A DNA stretch of 64,000 bases from a bacterium (GTDB taxonomy: Bacteria; Krumholzibacteriota; Krumholzibacteriia; LZORAL124-64-63): positions 248,001 through 312,000 of the forward strand of contig JADJCK010000007.1 in NCBI GenBank assembly GCA_016703265.1, given 5' to 3'. Shown piece by piece: positions 38,299-47,978 of this stretch. A model generated the notes under the pieces. It saw only the letters and a program-made list of their open reading frames with translations, did no database searches and was not told the DNA's origin. Numbering within the stretch: the stretch's first letter is position 1; each line of letters begins with the position of its first letter. A program made the translations under genes and the position numbers.

Positions 38299-38855
38299 GT
38301 GCCTGGGTCTTCCTGATTCCGCCGGTCCTGGTCGTGACCTGGGGCGTGCTGACCTACAACACCATGGTCCGCCTGCGGCAGATGGTGGACGAATCATGGT
38401 CCGGCATCGACACCGAACTCAAGCGCCGCTACGACCTGATCCCGAACCTGGTCGATGTGGTGAAGGGCTACGCCGCGCACGAGAGCAGCACGTTCGAGGC
38501 GGTCGTGCGGGCCCGCGATCGCGCAGCGGCATCGGGCGGGACGCCCGGCGAGCAGGCCCGCGAGGAGCAGGCGCTCGTGACCAGCGTCAACAGGCTGCTG
38601 GCCGTGGTCGAAGCCTATCCCGACCTGAAGGCCAGCGCGCACTACCTGCAGCTCCAGCACGAACTGGCGAACACCGAGGACCGCATCCAGGCCGCCCGGC
38701 GCTTCTTCAACGCCAACGTCCGTGACCTGAACACGCGCGTCGCGGTATTTCCCAGCAATCTGGTGGCCGGGATGTTCGGGTTCACGGCGGCCGAATTCTT
38801 CGAGGTCGAAAAGTCGGCCGTCCGGGCGGTTGTGGGCGTCTCGTTCGTCGATTAA
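38295..38855 (+). CDS. lemA: LemA family protein
   Basis: 186-aa protein with one N-terminal membrane helix (about 4-22) and a helical-bundle domain. The family hallmark MVDESWSGIDTELKRRYDLIPNLVDVVKGYAAHE starts near residue 30, followed by YPDLKASAHYLQLQHELANTEDRIQAARRFFNANVRDLN and the C-terminal FPSNLVAGMFGF. LemA proteins are widespread and of unclear role, often linked to envelope or stress genes. It is the last gene of the AtuA-membrane protein-LemA unit. Confidence 0.93.
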   Translation: MSAWVFLIPPVLVVTWGVLTYNTMVRLRQMVDESWSGIDTELKRRYDLIPNLVDVVKGYAAHESSTFEAVVRARDRAAASGGTPGEQAREEQALVTSVNRLLAVVEAYPDLKASAHYLQLQHELANTEDRIQAARRFFNANVRDLNTRVAVFPSNLVAGMFGFTAAEFFEVEKSAVRAVVGVSFVD

Positions 38856-38974
38856 AGAATCCCGTAAGCATTCATCAGCGCCGGCCGATCCCTTCCTCGT
38901 GAAACGGACTGGAACAGGGCTCCCTGCCCTGCGACAACGACGTCGGAACGGCCCCCGGGGCTGGTTCCCGACGC

Positions 38975-40288
38975 ATGGGGACGGCTGTCTTGACCACCGA
39001 GGCGGAGCTGCTGGAGCGCATCGCGCAGCTCGAGGAACAACTGGCGCACCAGACGCTGTGCCGGCAGGACGCCGAGGCCGATGCCCGGGCGTCCGCCGAC
39101 ATCAAGCAGCAGTTCCTGGCCAGCATGAGCCACGAACTGCGCACGCCGCTGAACGGCCTGATCGGCGCCTCCGAACTGGCGCTTCAGACGCACCTGCCGG
39201 CCGAGGCCCGTGAATACGTCCAGTTGATGCACCAATCGTCGCTGTCGCTGTTCGAGGTGCTGACGGGCATCCTCGACATGGCGCGCCTCGAGTCCGGGCA
39301 GCTGGCGTTGCAGCCGGTCGTGTTCGATGTGCGCGCCGCCATGGCCGCCACTGTCGCGCGATTCGCGCCCGCGGCCGCAGGCAAGCAGGTGGCGATCGCC
39401 CTGGCGACCGGTGCGGACACTCCGCTCCCGGTCTTCGGCGACGAATTGCGGTTCTGCCAGGTGCTGGGGCACCTCGTGGGCAATGCGGTCAAGTTCACCG
39501 AAGCCGGTACGGTGACCGTGACGCTGCACGTGATGCGGGGTGCCATGGGCACCGGGGAGCTGACGATTTCCGTGCGCGACACGGGCACGGGCATCCGGCC
39601 GGAGGATCTCGAGCGCATCTTCACCATGTTCACGCAGGGTGACGGCTCCGCCTCGCGGGCCTACGGCGGCTCGGGGCTGGGGCTGGCGGTCAGACAGGGC
39701 CTGGCGCGGCTGATGGGCGGGTCACTCGGGGTCTCGAGTGTCTACGGCCGCGGCGCTACGTTCATCTTCAGGGTGGAGATGTCGCTGTGCCCCGTGGCGC
39801 CGGCGCGCGTCGTCGGGGCCGCTGTCGGCACCAGCGCGCAGCCGCTGGGCAACGTGACCCCACCCGCGCCGGCGAACGAGCCATGCCCGCCGGAAGCCGA
39901 CGCTCACCTGACTGTCCTGCTGGCGGAAGACAATCTGGTCAACCGCACCCTGGCCACGCGCATCCTCGAGCGCGCCGGCTGCCGGGTGGAGGTGGCGGAG
40001 AACGGCGCCGTCGCCCTGCAGATGGCCCGCGAGCGGGTCTATGATGCGATCTTCATGGACCTGCAGATGCCGGCAATGGATGGATTGCAGGCGACGCGGG
40101 CCATCCGCGACCTGGAGGGGGACGGGCCCCGCGTGCCGATCATCGCCGTGACGGCCAACGCGATGCCGGGCGACCATGAGACGTGCCTGGCGGCGGGCAT
40201 GGACGACTATCTCGCCAAGCCGTTGCGACCAGACGACCTGGTCGACAAGCTGCACCGCTGGTGCGGGGTCTCGATCCAGCCTGCCTGA
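38975..40288 (+). CDS. Hybrid histidine kinase with receiver domain
   Basis: 437-aa cytoplasmic signalling protein. A short coiled coil (about 7-45) leads to HisKA with phosphorylation site His53 (S-H-E-L-R-T-P-L-N-G), an HATPase domain (N box at about 170, G1 DTGTGI, G2 GGSGLGLAV) and a C-terminal receiver (about 312-430) with phospho-acceptor Asp362 (MDLQMPAMDG) and Lys415. No input or membrane domain exists, so it may sense through another protein or work as a phosphorelay intermediate. No cognate output regulator is adjacent. The preceding 119 bases hold no recognisable gene. Confidence 0.92.
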   Translation: MGTAVLTTEAELLERIAQLEEQLAHQTLCRQDAEADARASADIKQQFLASMSHELRTPLNGLIGASELALQTHLPAEAREYVQLMHQSSLSLFEVLTGILDMARLESGQLALQPVVFDVRAAMAATVARFAPAAAGKQVAIALATGADTPLPVFGDELRFCQVLGHLVGNAVKFTEAGTVTVTLHVMRGAMGTGELTISVRDTGTGIRPEDLERIFTMFTQGDGSASRAYGGSGLGLAVRQGLARLMGGSLGVSSVYGRGATFIFRVEMSLCPVAPARVVGAAVGTSAQPLGNVTPPAPANEPCPPEADAHLTVLLAEDNLVNRTLATRILERAGCRVEVAENGAVALQMARERVYDAIFMDLQMPAMDGLQATRAIRDLEGDGPRVPIIAVTANAMPGDHETCLAAGMDDYLAKPLRPDDLVDKLHRWCGVSIQPA

Positions 40289-40310
40289 TCGCCGCGCGTT
40301 GCGCGCGCAC

Positions 40311-40339
40311 TTGGTGACCCGGGCGGGCTCCGCTATATT
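40311..40339 (+). promoter_or_regulatory. Promoter of the phosphohexomutase gene
   Basis: TTGGTG (40311-40316), 17-base spacer, TATATT (40334-40339), about 55 bases before the ATG. It lies just after the histidine-kinase stop codon. Confidence 0.55.
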
Positions 40340-40394
40340 CGCTCCCGGAAGTGCCGTGCACGCCTGCCTTCAGCCCGAGCCGGGAGCCCGAGCC

Positions 40395-42356
40395 ATGCCG
40401 ACCAGCCGCCCGCTGTTCACGCCGTTTTCCGCCGGCCGCGAGACCATTCACCTGGATCCCGCGCTGTGCGCCGCCGCGAAGCTGCCCAACTGGGCCCGTC
40501 AGTTCCAGTTGGGCACTGCCGGCTATCGCGACCTGCTCGATCCCGCCGATTTCTTCAACCTCGGCGTGCCGTTCAATGCGTTGACGGCGGCGGTCTTCCT
40601 CGAGGCGCGCGCCCGGCTGGCCGTGGCGCGCGGCCTGAAGGCGCTCCATGTGGGCGGCGAGGTGCGCCCGCACACGCAGGAACTGATCGACCTGGCGGCC
40701 CGCATCTACGCCGCGCACGGGTTGCGGGTGCACCTGCGCCCGGCCGGGATGCGCACCACGCCGATCTGGTTGTCGTCGTTCGGCGTCTTCCACGACGAAC
40801 TGGACGGCGGCGAGAACTTCACGGCGTCGCACAGCCAGAGCTACAAGGGCGGCTGGAAGCCGATGGACGGTGACGGCGGCCAGTTGATCGAGATGGCCCC
40901 GTTGATCGAGCAGGGCGTGCGCGAGCTGGTGGCGGCAGCCGTGGCCGGCGGCGTCAGCATCAACCTGGCGGCGTGCGACGATCCGCTCATCAGCCGCGAC
41001 TTCGACCCCGTCGATGCCTACGTCGACGTGCTTCGGCAGGTTGTTCCGGCGCCGCTGCTGGAAGCGATCGCGCCGGCCGCCGCGAAGGGCTTCCGCGCGG
41101 CGTACTGCACCGAGGGCGGTTCGATGGCCGCCACGGCGCGCCGCGTGTTCGCGGCGCTCGACATCTCCTGCGGCGAATCGGGAACCGTCTTCTTCACGCA
41201 CGAAGCCGAGCACAGCGACTACCACGGCATCGGCCAGGTGGACGGCCGGAACCACGGCGTGGACCCCGGCAAGTGGCAGGTCTACAAGAACGTGGGAGCC
41301 CAGGCCCTGCTGCGTGAGCGCCGGTGCGACGTCTTCTTCATCTGGGATCCCGACGGCGACCGGTTCAACATGGTGACTACGGCGCCGGCAAGCCTGGCCG
41401 CGGCCGCAGGGGCGGCAGGCCTCGAGGTGGATGCGCTGGACGCCGACCGCTGCCTCGTCTTCTTCAAGCCCAACCAGATCTACTTCATGCTGACCGCGCT
41501 CAAGCTGGAGGGACTGGCCGCGGCCGGCGCCCTGTCTGCTCACGACTGGGTGACGGCGACGACGTTCCCCACCAGTCGCAGCATCGGCGAGATTGCCGAG
41601 GTCACTGGCCGCCGCACGGGCGCGAACCTGCCCACCTTCCAGGTGCCGGTGGGATTCAAGTACTTCGCGGAGCTGGTGGGCAGCCTCGAGAAGCAGGTGG
41701 CAGCCGGCGTGGCGACGGCAACCGCGCGCGACGTGAACGGGCGCGAGACCGCGTTCGGCCCGAAGCCGCGCCTGTTGATCATGGCCGAGGAGAGCGGCGG
41801 CGCGGCGATGGGCTTTGCCGAACCGGTGGCCAGCCGCCACGGGGCGCGGCACAGCTTGGCGCCGAAGGAAAAGGACGCCATGCAGATCGGCGTGCTGGCG
41901 CTCTGCCTGGCCGCACGCCTGCATGCGGAGGCCGGGAGCTTCGCGGGCTACTACCTGGCCGCGCTCGACCGCTACGACACCACGTTCCGCTTCTACGAAC
42001 GCCGTGACCTGACGCTGTTCGACGAGGCGCTCACGGGCGAGGCGCGCGAAGCGGCCAAGGCCGCCGGCAACGCGCGCAAGGAAGCGACGGTTGCCTTCTT
42101 TGCGGCGCTGGAAGGGAAGACGCCGGCGGAGGTGGCCGCGACACTGGCGGCGCGATTGCCGGCCGATGCGGCCCTGCCGCCCGTGACCCGCGCGTTCCGG
42201 GCCGGAGACGGCACGCTCATCGAGTTCGCGGGCCTGTGGTTCGAGTTGCGCGCGTCGGGCACGGACGCCGTGCTGCGCTACTACATGGAGGGCCGCGACG
42301 CGGCCACCGTCGGCGCGCTGAACGAGGCGTTCACGCGACTGGATCCGCTTGCCTGA
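40395..42356 (+). CDS. Alpha-D-phosphohexomutase (phosphoglucomutase/phosphomannomutase family)
   Basis: 653-aa enzyme interconverting hexose 1- and 6-phosphates. The phosphoserine loop is FTASHSQSYKGGWKP, a variant of TASHNP with Ser for Asn-Pro; the metal loop is DPDGDRFNM, the sugar loop AEESGGAA and the phosphate loop RASGTDAVLRYYM. It is longer than standard (about 460-580 aa), with extra residues in domains 1 and 4. An upstream in-frame start at 40176 lies in the kinase gene, so the ATG at 40395 is used. Which sugar is preferred cannot be told. Confidence 0.88.
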   Translation: MPTSRPLFTPFSAGRETIHLDPALCAAAKLPNWARQFQLGTAGYRDLLDPADFFNLGVPFNALTAAVFLEARARLAVARGLKALHVGGEVRPHTQELIDLAARIYAAHGLRVHLRPAGMRTTPIWLSSFGVFHDELDGGENFTASHSQSYKGGWKPMDGDGGQLIEMAPLIEQGVRELVAAAVAGGVSINLAACDDPLISRDFDPVDAYVDVLRQVVPAPLLEAIAPAAAKGFRAAYCTEGGSMAATARRVFAALDISCGESGTVFFTHEAEHSDYHGIGQVDGRNHGVDPGKWQVYKNVGAQALLRERRCDVFFIWDPDGDRFNMVTTAPASLAAAAGAAGLEVDALDADRCLVFFKPNQIYFMLTALKLEGLAAAGALSAHDWVTATTFPTSRSIGEIAEVTGRRTGANLPTFQVPVGFKYFAELVGSLEKQVAAGVATATARDVNGRETAFGPKPRLLIMAEESGGAAMGFAEPVASRHGARHSLAPKEKDAMQIGVLALCLAARLHAEAGSFAGYYLAALDRYDTTFRFYERRDLTLFDEALTGEAREAAKAAGNARKEATVAFFAALEGKTPAEVAATLAARLPADAALPPVTRAFRAGDGTLIEFAGLWFELRASGTDAVLRYYMEGRDAATVGALNEAFTRLDPLA

Positions 42357-42378
42357 ACGGTGAGGCGCGGCGCCGGCC

Positions 42379-44412
42379 CTACCAGCGCAGCGTGCCGAAG
42401 AACTCGAGGCCGCTGAATGCGGGCTCGAACTTGCACACGCCTCCCGCGCACAGGAATCCTTCCTGGCGCTCGCCGGCCCAGAGGTTGAGCGTCGCCCCGT
42501 TCGGCAGGTTGCGTGTGGCCTGGATCGCGGCGTACGGGCCCGGGTCCTCGTTCGTCGAGCGCTGCGCCCCGTACTTGTTGTTCGTCTCGAGCATGGCCGC
42601 GAAGATCCACCGCGGCATCGAGTATTCCAGCTTGCACCACTGCTGGTCGTAGGCGCCGAGGTCGAACCCCACGCCGCCGCCCACGCGCACATGCTGGTGC
42701 TCGGCGTGGAACGACCACGCGCGCTGGTTGCCGCGCCGCCAGGAGACCTCGGCGGCCAGTGTCTGCCGCAGGCCTTCGCTGTCCTGGAAGCCGAGTCCGG
42801 CCACGACGCCGAAGTCGCCCCACTTTTCCTTCTCTGCCGCGAGGTACACGGACTCGTAGACGGTGCCGCCGTCATGCAGGCGCAGGCGCGACGCGCTTGC
42901 CTGCACCGCGACGCCGTTCGGCGCCTGCCACGACAGGTCGAGGTTGTGGCCCTTCTCGTCGTTGGCGTTGAGGGTGTGCGGCGCCCGGTTCAGGAGCGTC
43001 CACATGAACTCGCGCGCCAGCGCCGGCGGCCGGTTCAGCGACGTGACGCCGTCGGCGCGCGACAGCAGTTCGAAGTCCTGGTAGTCGCTGCCTTCCCACG
43101 ACAGGGTGAACGGGCCGCGGTACAAGTTCAGGTTGCCGTACAGCGCCCAGCCTTCACGCGGATCGTCGGCCGCGGCGTCGTAGTCGAAGGCGTCGAGCGA
43201 GAACCGGTTGCGCGCCGCGATCTCCACGTACCAGTCGGCTTGCGCCAGGCTCTGCCGGGCGCGCAGCGCGGCGGCCCACTCGCGGTCGACAGCGCCGGTA
43301 CCGGTGCCGGCCGAGTTGTGCCAGGTGATGCCGGACACGCCGCAGACGACCTGGCGCCCGGCGTTCCACTCGAGGTCGGCGGCGCGGACATCCAGTTCGC
43401 TCACCGAGGGCGTGCCCGACAGCACGGTGGCCGCCAGGCTGCCGCGGCGGACCGTCGCCATCACGCCGTCCAGTCTCGTGTCGATCCGCAGGCTGCGGTC
43501 CTGCCAGGCGTTGAAGAGCAGGCCGCGCCCGAACAACCCGTGGAAGTGGCCGGCGCGGATGGTGGCGCCGTCGCGCGTGAACTCGAACCAGCGATGGGTG
43601 ATCTCGTTGCGGCGGCCGCCTTCCTCGCCCGGGGCCTGCGAGTTGAGCGTGAGCCCGGCGCGCACGTTGCCGCGGTGCCAGCCGAGGTCCAGCCAGTTCT
43701 CGACGATCTCGCGACGCGTGTCGGTCGCGTATGAATACTCGAAGCGATCGCTGGCCAGCAGTTCGCCGGGCAGGCCGCCGTCGCCGCCCGCTGCGTCAAC
43801 GGCAACGTCGGTGGCAAGGTCGGTCGCGGCGTCGTCGGCCGGCGCCCCGATCTCGGGCAGTGCTACCGCCAGGACCTTCTCGATGGCCAGCTGCAGTTCC
43901 GCCTCGCCGCCCTCGACGTAGCCGGTGTGCCGGAAGGCCACGCTGCCGTCGCGGTCGTAGAGGACGAGGTAGGGCATGGCATCGACCTGCAGTTGCCGCT
44001 GCACGACGGCGCCGGGATCCAGCAGCACGGTGAGCTTCTCCCAGCCGCGTGCGCGCACCAGGGGCTCGACCTTGGCCACGCTCTTCGAGTCGTCGGTATT
44101 GACGGCCAGGAACGTGACGCGGCCTGCGTAGGTCGCGGCCAAGGCGTCGAGCTGCGGCATCTCCTTCAGGCAGGGCTTGCACCAGGTGGCCCAGAAGGAG
44201 ACCACCACGGGGCCGCGCGCCAGTTCGTCGGCAAAGGACACGCGCCGGCCGGAAACATCTTCCAGCGACCAGTCGGCAGCTGCCGCGACGGACATGGTCG
44301 GGGCGCTGGCCACGAACAGTGTCGCGAGGAGGATCATGAGCGGCCGGACACGCACCTGCGGCACTGCCGGGCAACGTGAGAAGGCCTGACGTCGGGCGCC
44401 GGAATCGAACAT
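42379..44412 (-). CDS. TlpA-like thioredoxin domain fused to an outer-membrane beta-barrel
   Basis: 677-aa exported protein. Signal peptide to about residue 46; a TlpA/ResA-type thioredoxin domain (about 47-185) with the redox motif W-C-K-P-C (Cys78, Cys81) and MPYLVLYDRDGSVAFRHTGY; an acidic Ala/Asp linker; then about 460 residues of amphipathic strands resembling DUF6029-type barrels, ending in F-F-G-T-L-R-W with a terminal aromatic residue. A thiol-redox domain tethered to an outer-membrane barrel would face the periplasm. AGGAG precedes the ATG. It is the last gene of the three-gene minus-strand operon. Confidence 0.78.
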   Translation of the reverse strand: MFDSGARRQAFSRCPAVPQVRVRPLMILLATLFVASAPTMSVAAAADWSLEDVSGRRVSFADELARGPVVVSFWATWCKPCLKEMPQLDALAATYAGRVTFLAVNTDDSKSVAKVEPLVRARGWEKLTVLLDPGAVVQRQLQVDAMPYLVLYDRDGSVAFRHTGYVEGGEAELQLAIEKVLAVALPEIGAPADDAATDLATDVAVDAAGGDGGLPGELLASDRFEYSYATDTRREIVENWLDLGWHRGNVRAGLTLNSQAPGEEGGRRNEITHRWFEFTRDGATIRAGHFHGLFGRGLLFNAWQDRSLRIDTRLDGVMATVRRGSLAATVLSGTPSVSELDVRAADLEWNAGRQVVCGVSGITWHNSAGTGTGAVDREWAAALRARQSLAQADWYVEIAARNRFSLDAFDYDAAADDPREGWALYGNLNLYRGPFTLSWEGSDYQDFELLSRADGVTSLNRPPALAREFMWTLLNRAPHTLNANDEKGHNLDLSWQAPNGVAVQASASRLRLHDGGTVYESVYLAAEKEKWGDFGVVAGLGFQDSEGLRQTLAAEVSWRRGNQRAWSFHAEHQHVRVGGGVGFDLGAYDQQWCKLEYSMPRWIFAAMLETNNKYGAQRSTNEDPGPYAAIQATRNLPNGATLNLWAGERQEGFLCAGGVCKFEPAFSGLEFFGTLRW

Positions 44413-44444
44413 CGGGGGCTCCTGGTGAAGGTTCGTGGCCCGCC

Positions 44445-45821
44445 TCATTTGGCGATGGTGAGCTTCAGGGAGGCGATGGTGCCGCCGGGCAGGCTGAGCC
44501 TTGCCAGGTACGGGCCGGTGGGCAGGGAACGGCCCGCATCGTCGCGGCCGTCCCAGGACACGGCCGTGCGGCCGGCGGCCAGCGGGCCGCGGCGAAGCGT
44601 GCGCACGTGCCGGCCACGCAGGTCGTACACGTCCAGCGCGGCAACGGCGGCGTCCGGGCCGTCGTTGGCGACCCACAGCGTCGTGTGCGGGTTGAAGGGG
44701 TTGGGGAAGGCTCCGAGGCCCAGCGGCGTCGATGCGCCAGGCAGCGGCACCGCCGAGGCATCGTCGGCGAGCCAGTCGAGTGCCGCAGCCATGAACGCCG
44801 ACCGTGCCGCGTTGTCGGCGATGCCGGCTCCGTCGAAACCGAGGAACAGCGACTTGCCGGCGGCGCCCTGGCGCCTGACCGCAGCCACCGCGCCGCCCGC
44901 GTACCGCAGGCTGGCACTCCCGCCCTGGGCGGTCAGCACGTCGGGCAGCGCATTGGCGCCGTTGCCGTTGATGGCGAACGACAGTCCGGCGCCCACCGGG
45001 TCACCCGGCACGCCGGAGACCAGGGGGGTGCCGCTGGAGTCGGCGGCGTAGCCCACGCCGAGCGTCGCTGCGTACCAGCTGACGGCGGCAGCGTCGTACC
45101 GTGCGCCGGCCGGGTCGCAGGAAGCGAAGGCCAGGTTGGCGCCGCCGAGCAGGAGGCGGCCACCGCCGGCCAGGTGGGCCGCCAGCGTCGCGCGGTCGTC
45201 GGCATCGAGGCCCGAAAGGGACTCGCCCGCATGCCAGACGATCGCCGCGAACGAGGCCAGTTCTGCCGGCGCCAGCTTGCCGGAAGCGGCGCGGTCCCAG
45301 ACGGCAGTCGTGCGCCCGGCGGTCGCCACCGCCTCGACAACGGGCAACGGGACGCCGGCAACGCCGTCGGCGTCGACGACCAGCACGTCGGCGCCGGGGG
45401 TCAGCACCGAGAATCCTGCCGTCGACGTCTGGGCCGGTGCATTGATGCTGGCCACGGTGACGGTGGAAGTGCCGGCTCCGCTGTCGATCATCGGCGTGAT
45501 GTTGATGCCGACGTAGAGCGTGTCGCCGGGCGCCACGTTGAACTCAAGCGTCGTGATGAACGGCGGATAGCACAGGCCGGCATCGCACATGGTCGTCAGC
45601 CAGGTTGCCGGCATGTCGGCCGTGAGCGTGACCCGGTACCTGTCGGCGATGCTGCCGGTGTTGATGATGTCGGTGTGGAAGGTGGTGGTGCTGTTCAACT
45701 GGTCCACCGCTCCGCTGTCGGCGATCACCCAGTCGAAGGAATACTGGGCCACGGCGGTGATCGGCTGCGCCAGCATCAGCAGCCCGAGGGCAAGGGCCGG
45801 CAAACGGGTGCGGGCGCTCAT
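44445..45821 (-). CDS. Secreted protein with FlgD-like C-terminal domain (envelope operon)
   Basis: 458-aa exported protein: signal peptide ending AVAQ (about 26), an Ig-like beta domain (27-130, VAPGDTLYVGINITP), a flavodoxin/GATase-like alpha-beta domain (about 135-350, ADVLVVDADGV, IVWHAGESL, GGGRLLLGGANLAF, LFLGFDGAGI) and the C-terminal sorting-like module (FPNPFNPHTTLWV ... WDGRDDAGRSLPTGPYLARL). The alpha-beta domain resembles the segments inside the giant protein at 53-58 kb. The ATG overlaps the upstream lipoprotein stop. No enzyme motif recognised. Confidence 0.78.
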   Translation of the reverse strand: MSARTRLPALALGLLMLAQPITAVAQYSFDWVIADSGAVDQLNSTTTFHTDIINTGSIADRYRVTLTADMPATWLTTMCDAGLCYPPFITTLEFNVAPGDTLYVGINITPMIDSGAGTSTVTVASINAPAQTSTAGFSVLTPGADVLVVDADGVAGVPLPVVEAVATAGRTTAVWDRAASGKLAPAELASFAAIVWHAGESLSGLDADDRATLAAHLAGGGRLLLGGANLAFASCDPAGARYDAAAVSWYAATLGVGYAADSSGTPLVSGVPGDPVGAGLSFAINGNGANALPDVLTAQGGSASLRYAGGAVAAVRRQGAAGKSLFLGFDGAGIADNAARSAFMAAALDWLADDASAVPLPGASTPLGLGAFPNPFNPHTTLWVANDGPDAAVAALDVYDLRGRHVRTLRRGPLAAGRTAVSWDGRDDAGRSLPTGPYLARLSLPGGTIASLKLTIAK

Positions 45822-47068
45822 CGCGCACCGCCGAGTTCCGCCGCCGACGGCACTTCGGGGCGATTCGAGCCGGCCTGCAGGACCACGCGGTCGGCCACGC
45901 GCTGCACGAAGGCGACCACCGTCACGTTGGCTGGGTCGGCCGAACCGCGATTGAGAGCGAACTCGTGCACCACCGGTTGCCCGGCAACCAGCGCGCCGAG
46001 CGCGGGCGGCACGTCGATGCGGTCGCGGAACATGTGGTGGAACACGGTCTGCCCGTTGTTGCCGGGAGCCGTCGCATAGGAGATGAGGTTCTCGTAGAGG
46101 GCAACGTAGAGCACCGCGCCGGCCAGGTCGCGGTCGACCAGCGGCGTCAATGTGACCGTGACCGGCACCGACGCGCCTGCGGCGGCGTTGGCCGCGACAT
46201 CGACCAGGAAGCCCGGGTCCGTCGCCCACCGGCCGGTCACCGCGGCAGCCGTCGAGTCCGCGTTCAGCGGATAGGTCTGGATGCCACCGTTCACATAGAG
46301 CGCCGGTGCGCCCATCACCCAGTAGTAGGTGAAGCGGTCGGAGTTCTCGGTGGGGTTGGCCAGGTAGAACGGGTCGATCGGGCTCGGCCAGTTCACGCTG
46401 AACTCGAGGAACAGGGCGCGGTCCGGGCCGAAGCCGTCACTGTCCGTGACCGCTACCAGGTTCTCGGCCGCCTGGGCGCACGTGGCGCAGTTGACATTGC
46501 CGAAGCTCTCGAGCATCACGGTGCGGCGTGAACGCAGGCGCAGGGCTTCGGCAGGGACTTCGGCGATGGCGCCTTCGACGACCTCGATCGTCACCGCTCC
46601 CGGAATGCACAGCCACGTTTCGAGGGCGAGCGACACCTCGTACGTGCCGGGATCGAGGCCGGCCACCACCGCCGGCGTGATCCTGCCGGTGTCCACGCCG
46701 TCGACGAGGATGTGCGCGCCCGCCGGTTCGCTGGTCACGCGCAGTCCCGTCTGGAAGAGCGTGAAGCTGACTTCGGCGTCATCGAGGGGGCTGAGTTCAA
46801 GGGCGATGGATTCGGGATCGGCGTGCCACTCGGCAAGGTTCACGCGCACTTCATGCGACGTCGGGCTCACGCCGGTGAACGTGTAGGGCGTGACCTGGCC
46901 GGTGTCGCGGCCGTCGAGCAGGATCGCCGCGCCGGGTGGCGTCGACGTGACTGTGAGGTTGGCCGGTTCGTAGCTCGGGGCCACGCGACCGCAGGCGGCC
47001 AGCAGCGACAGCGCCAGCACCAGGACGGCGGTGAAGAACGCGAGGCGGGCTGCGGTGCGGTTGGCCAT
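45818..47068 (-). CDS. PEGA-repeat lipoprotein with Omp28-like thioredoxin-fold domain
   Basis: 416-aa lipoprotein with lipobox L-A-A-C (Cys26). Two PEGA beta-domains follow (about 37-103 and 109-175; TSTPPGAAILLDGRDTG, TSEPAGAHILVDGVDTG). Next comes a domain opening with LESFGNVNCATCAQAA, whose C-A-T-C (Cys194-Cys197) and later WVMGAPALYVNG resemble Omp28-related outer-membrane proteins. Omp28-like proteins have a thioredoxin-like fold, so a thiol role alongside the TlpA-barrel protein is plausible. It is the first gene of the operon, with a good promoter 55-85 bases upstream. Confidence 0.78.
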   Translation of the reverse strand: MANRTAARLAFFTAVLVLALSLLAACGRVAPSYEPANLTVTSTPPGAAILLDGRDTGQVTPYTFTGVSPTSHEVRVNLAEWHADPESIALELSPLDDAEVSFTLFQTGLRVTSEPAGAHILVDGVDTGRITPAVVAGLDPGTYEVSLALETWLCIPGAVTIEVVEGAIAEVPAEALRLRSRRTVMLESFGNVNCATCAQAAENLVAVTDSDGFGPDRALFLEFSVNWPSPIDPFYLANPTENSDRFTYYWVMGAPALYVNGGIQTYPLNADSTAAAVTGRWATDPGFLVDVAANAAAGASVPVTVTLTPLVDRDLAGAVLYVALYENLISYATAPGNNGQTVFHHMFRDRIDVPPALGALVAGQPVVHEFALNRGSADPANVTVVAFVQRVADRVVLQAGSNRPEVPSAAELGGAR

Positions 47069-47122
47069 GCGTGGATTCCCCCGGGTGGCTCGGTTTCGCG
47101 CGGCGCCGGCCGCACATCGGCA

Positions 47123-47152
47123 AGTATAGTCGGCGGCGCGCGCCGGGGTCAA
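47123..47152 (-). promoter_or_regulatory. Promoter of the lipoprotein-FlgD-TlpA operon
   Basis: On the minus strand TTGACC (47147-47152), 18-base spacer, TATACT (47123-47128); the predicted leader to the ATG at 47068 is about 48 bases. Confidence 0.65.
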
Positions 47153-47335
47153 CCGGGCTGCCGCGGCGGGCCGGGCATTGTCCGGCGGCCGCCCTCTCCG
47201 TACGTTCAGTCCGCCTCCCTGGCGGACAACACGGCGGGACGCGCCATCCCGCCTGGCCGGGCCCCGGACCGGGCCCGCACAGCGGTCGGAGCCGAGTCGG
47301 GGTCCTGAACCTCGCCACCGCCCGGGGTGTGTGCC

Positions 47336-47968
47336 ATGTGGAAAAACCTCGCGAAGTCCTCGCTGTCGGCCGCGATGCCGATGCTGTTTCTCCTGACCTG
47401 CCTGCTGCCGGCTTCCGGCCGCGCCGACGATTCGAATCTCCTGGGCCTGTTCTACGATACGGGCGGCACGGTCGACCAGGTCGCGATCGACCCCTACACG
47501 CAGCACGCCCTCTACCTGGTGCTCCTGAACCCGGTGAACGACGGGTTCGGCGGCTCGGGTACGCGCGATGTGGGGTCGGTCGCGGGCTTCGAGTGCGGCA
47601 TCGTGCCGCCGAGCGGCGACATGCTGCTCAGCGTGGAATTCCCGGCGCTGGCGATCAACGTCGGCAGCACCAACAACCTGATCGTCGGCTTTGCCAGCGC
47701 CGTTCCGGTCAGCAGCTCGCGGGCGGCCACGCTGGCCACCGTTCGCGTGCTGTCGTTCGGCAACAACCGCGCGGGTTACCTGCTGAGCACCGCCACGCCG
47801 CAGTCCATTTCCGGCGTGATGGCTTACGTCGACGCTGAGGACACGGGCGACGACCTGGTCGGGATGATGCCGGTCAGCGGCGCCTTCAACCGCCCGGTGT
47901 TCTGGTTTGGCGACTGGAATGTCCGCGAGAACGCGCGGTGGGGCGAGGTGAAGAGCCTGTTCCGGTGA
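47336..47968 (+). CDS. Uncharacterised secreted protein
   Basis: 210-aa protein with a signal peptide (about 1-30, cleavage after GRA) and a beta-rich body. The pattern LGLFYDTGGTVDQVAID ... ALYLVLLNPV ... GFECGIVPP ... VLSFGNNRAGYL resembles small exported Ig-like proteins common in this kind of genome, but I know of no assigned function. There is no sorting domain. The 267-base gap upstream holds the promoter of the opposing operon and nothing else that I can recognise. ATG 47336 is chosen over the GTG at 47327. Confidence 0.65.
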   Translation: MWKNLAKSSLSAAMPMLFLLTCLLPASGRADDSNLLGLFYDTGGTVDQVAIDPYTQHALYLVLLNPVNDGFGGSGTRDVGSVAGFECGIVPPSGDMLLSVEFPALAINVGSTNNLIVGFASAVPVSSSRAATLATVRVLSFGNNRAGYLLSTATPQSISGVMAYVDAEDTGDDLVGMMPVSGAFNRPVFWFGDWNVRENARWGEVKSLFR

Positions 47969-47978
47969 GGCACCACAG

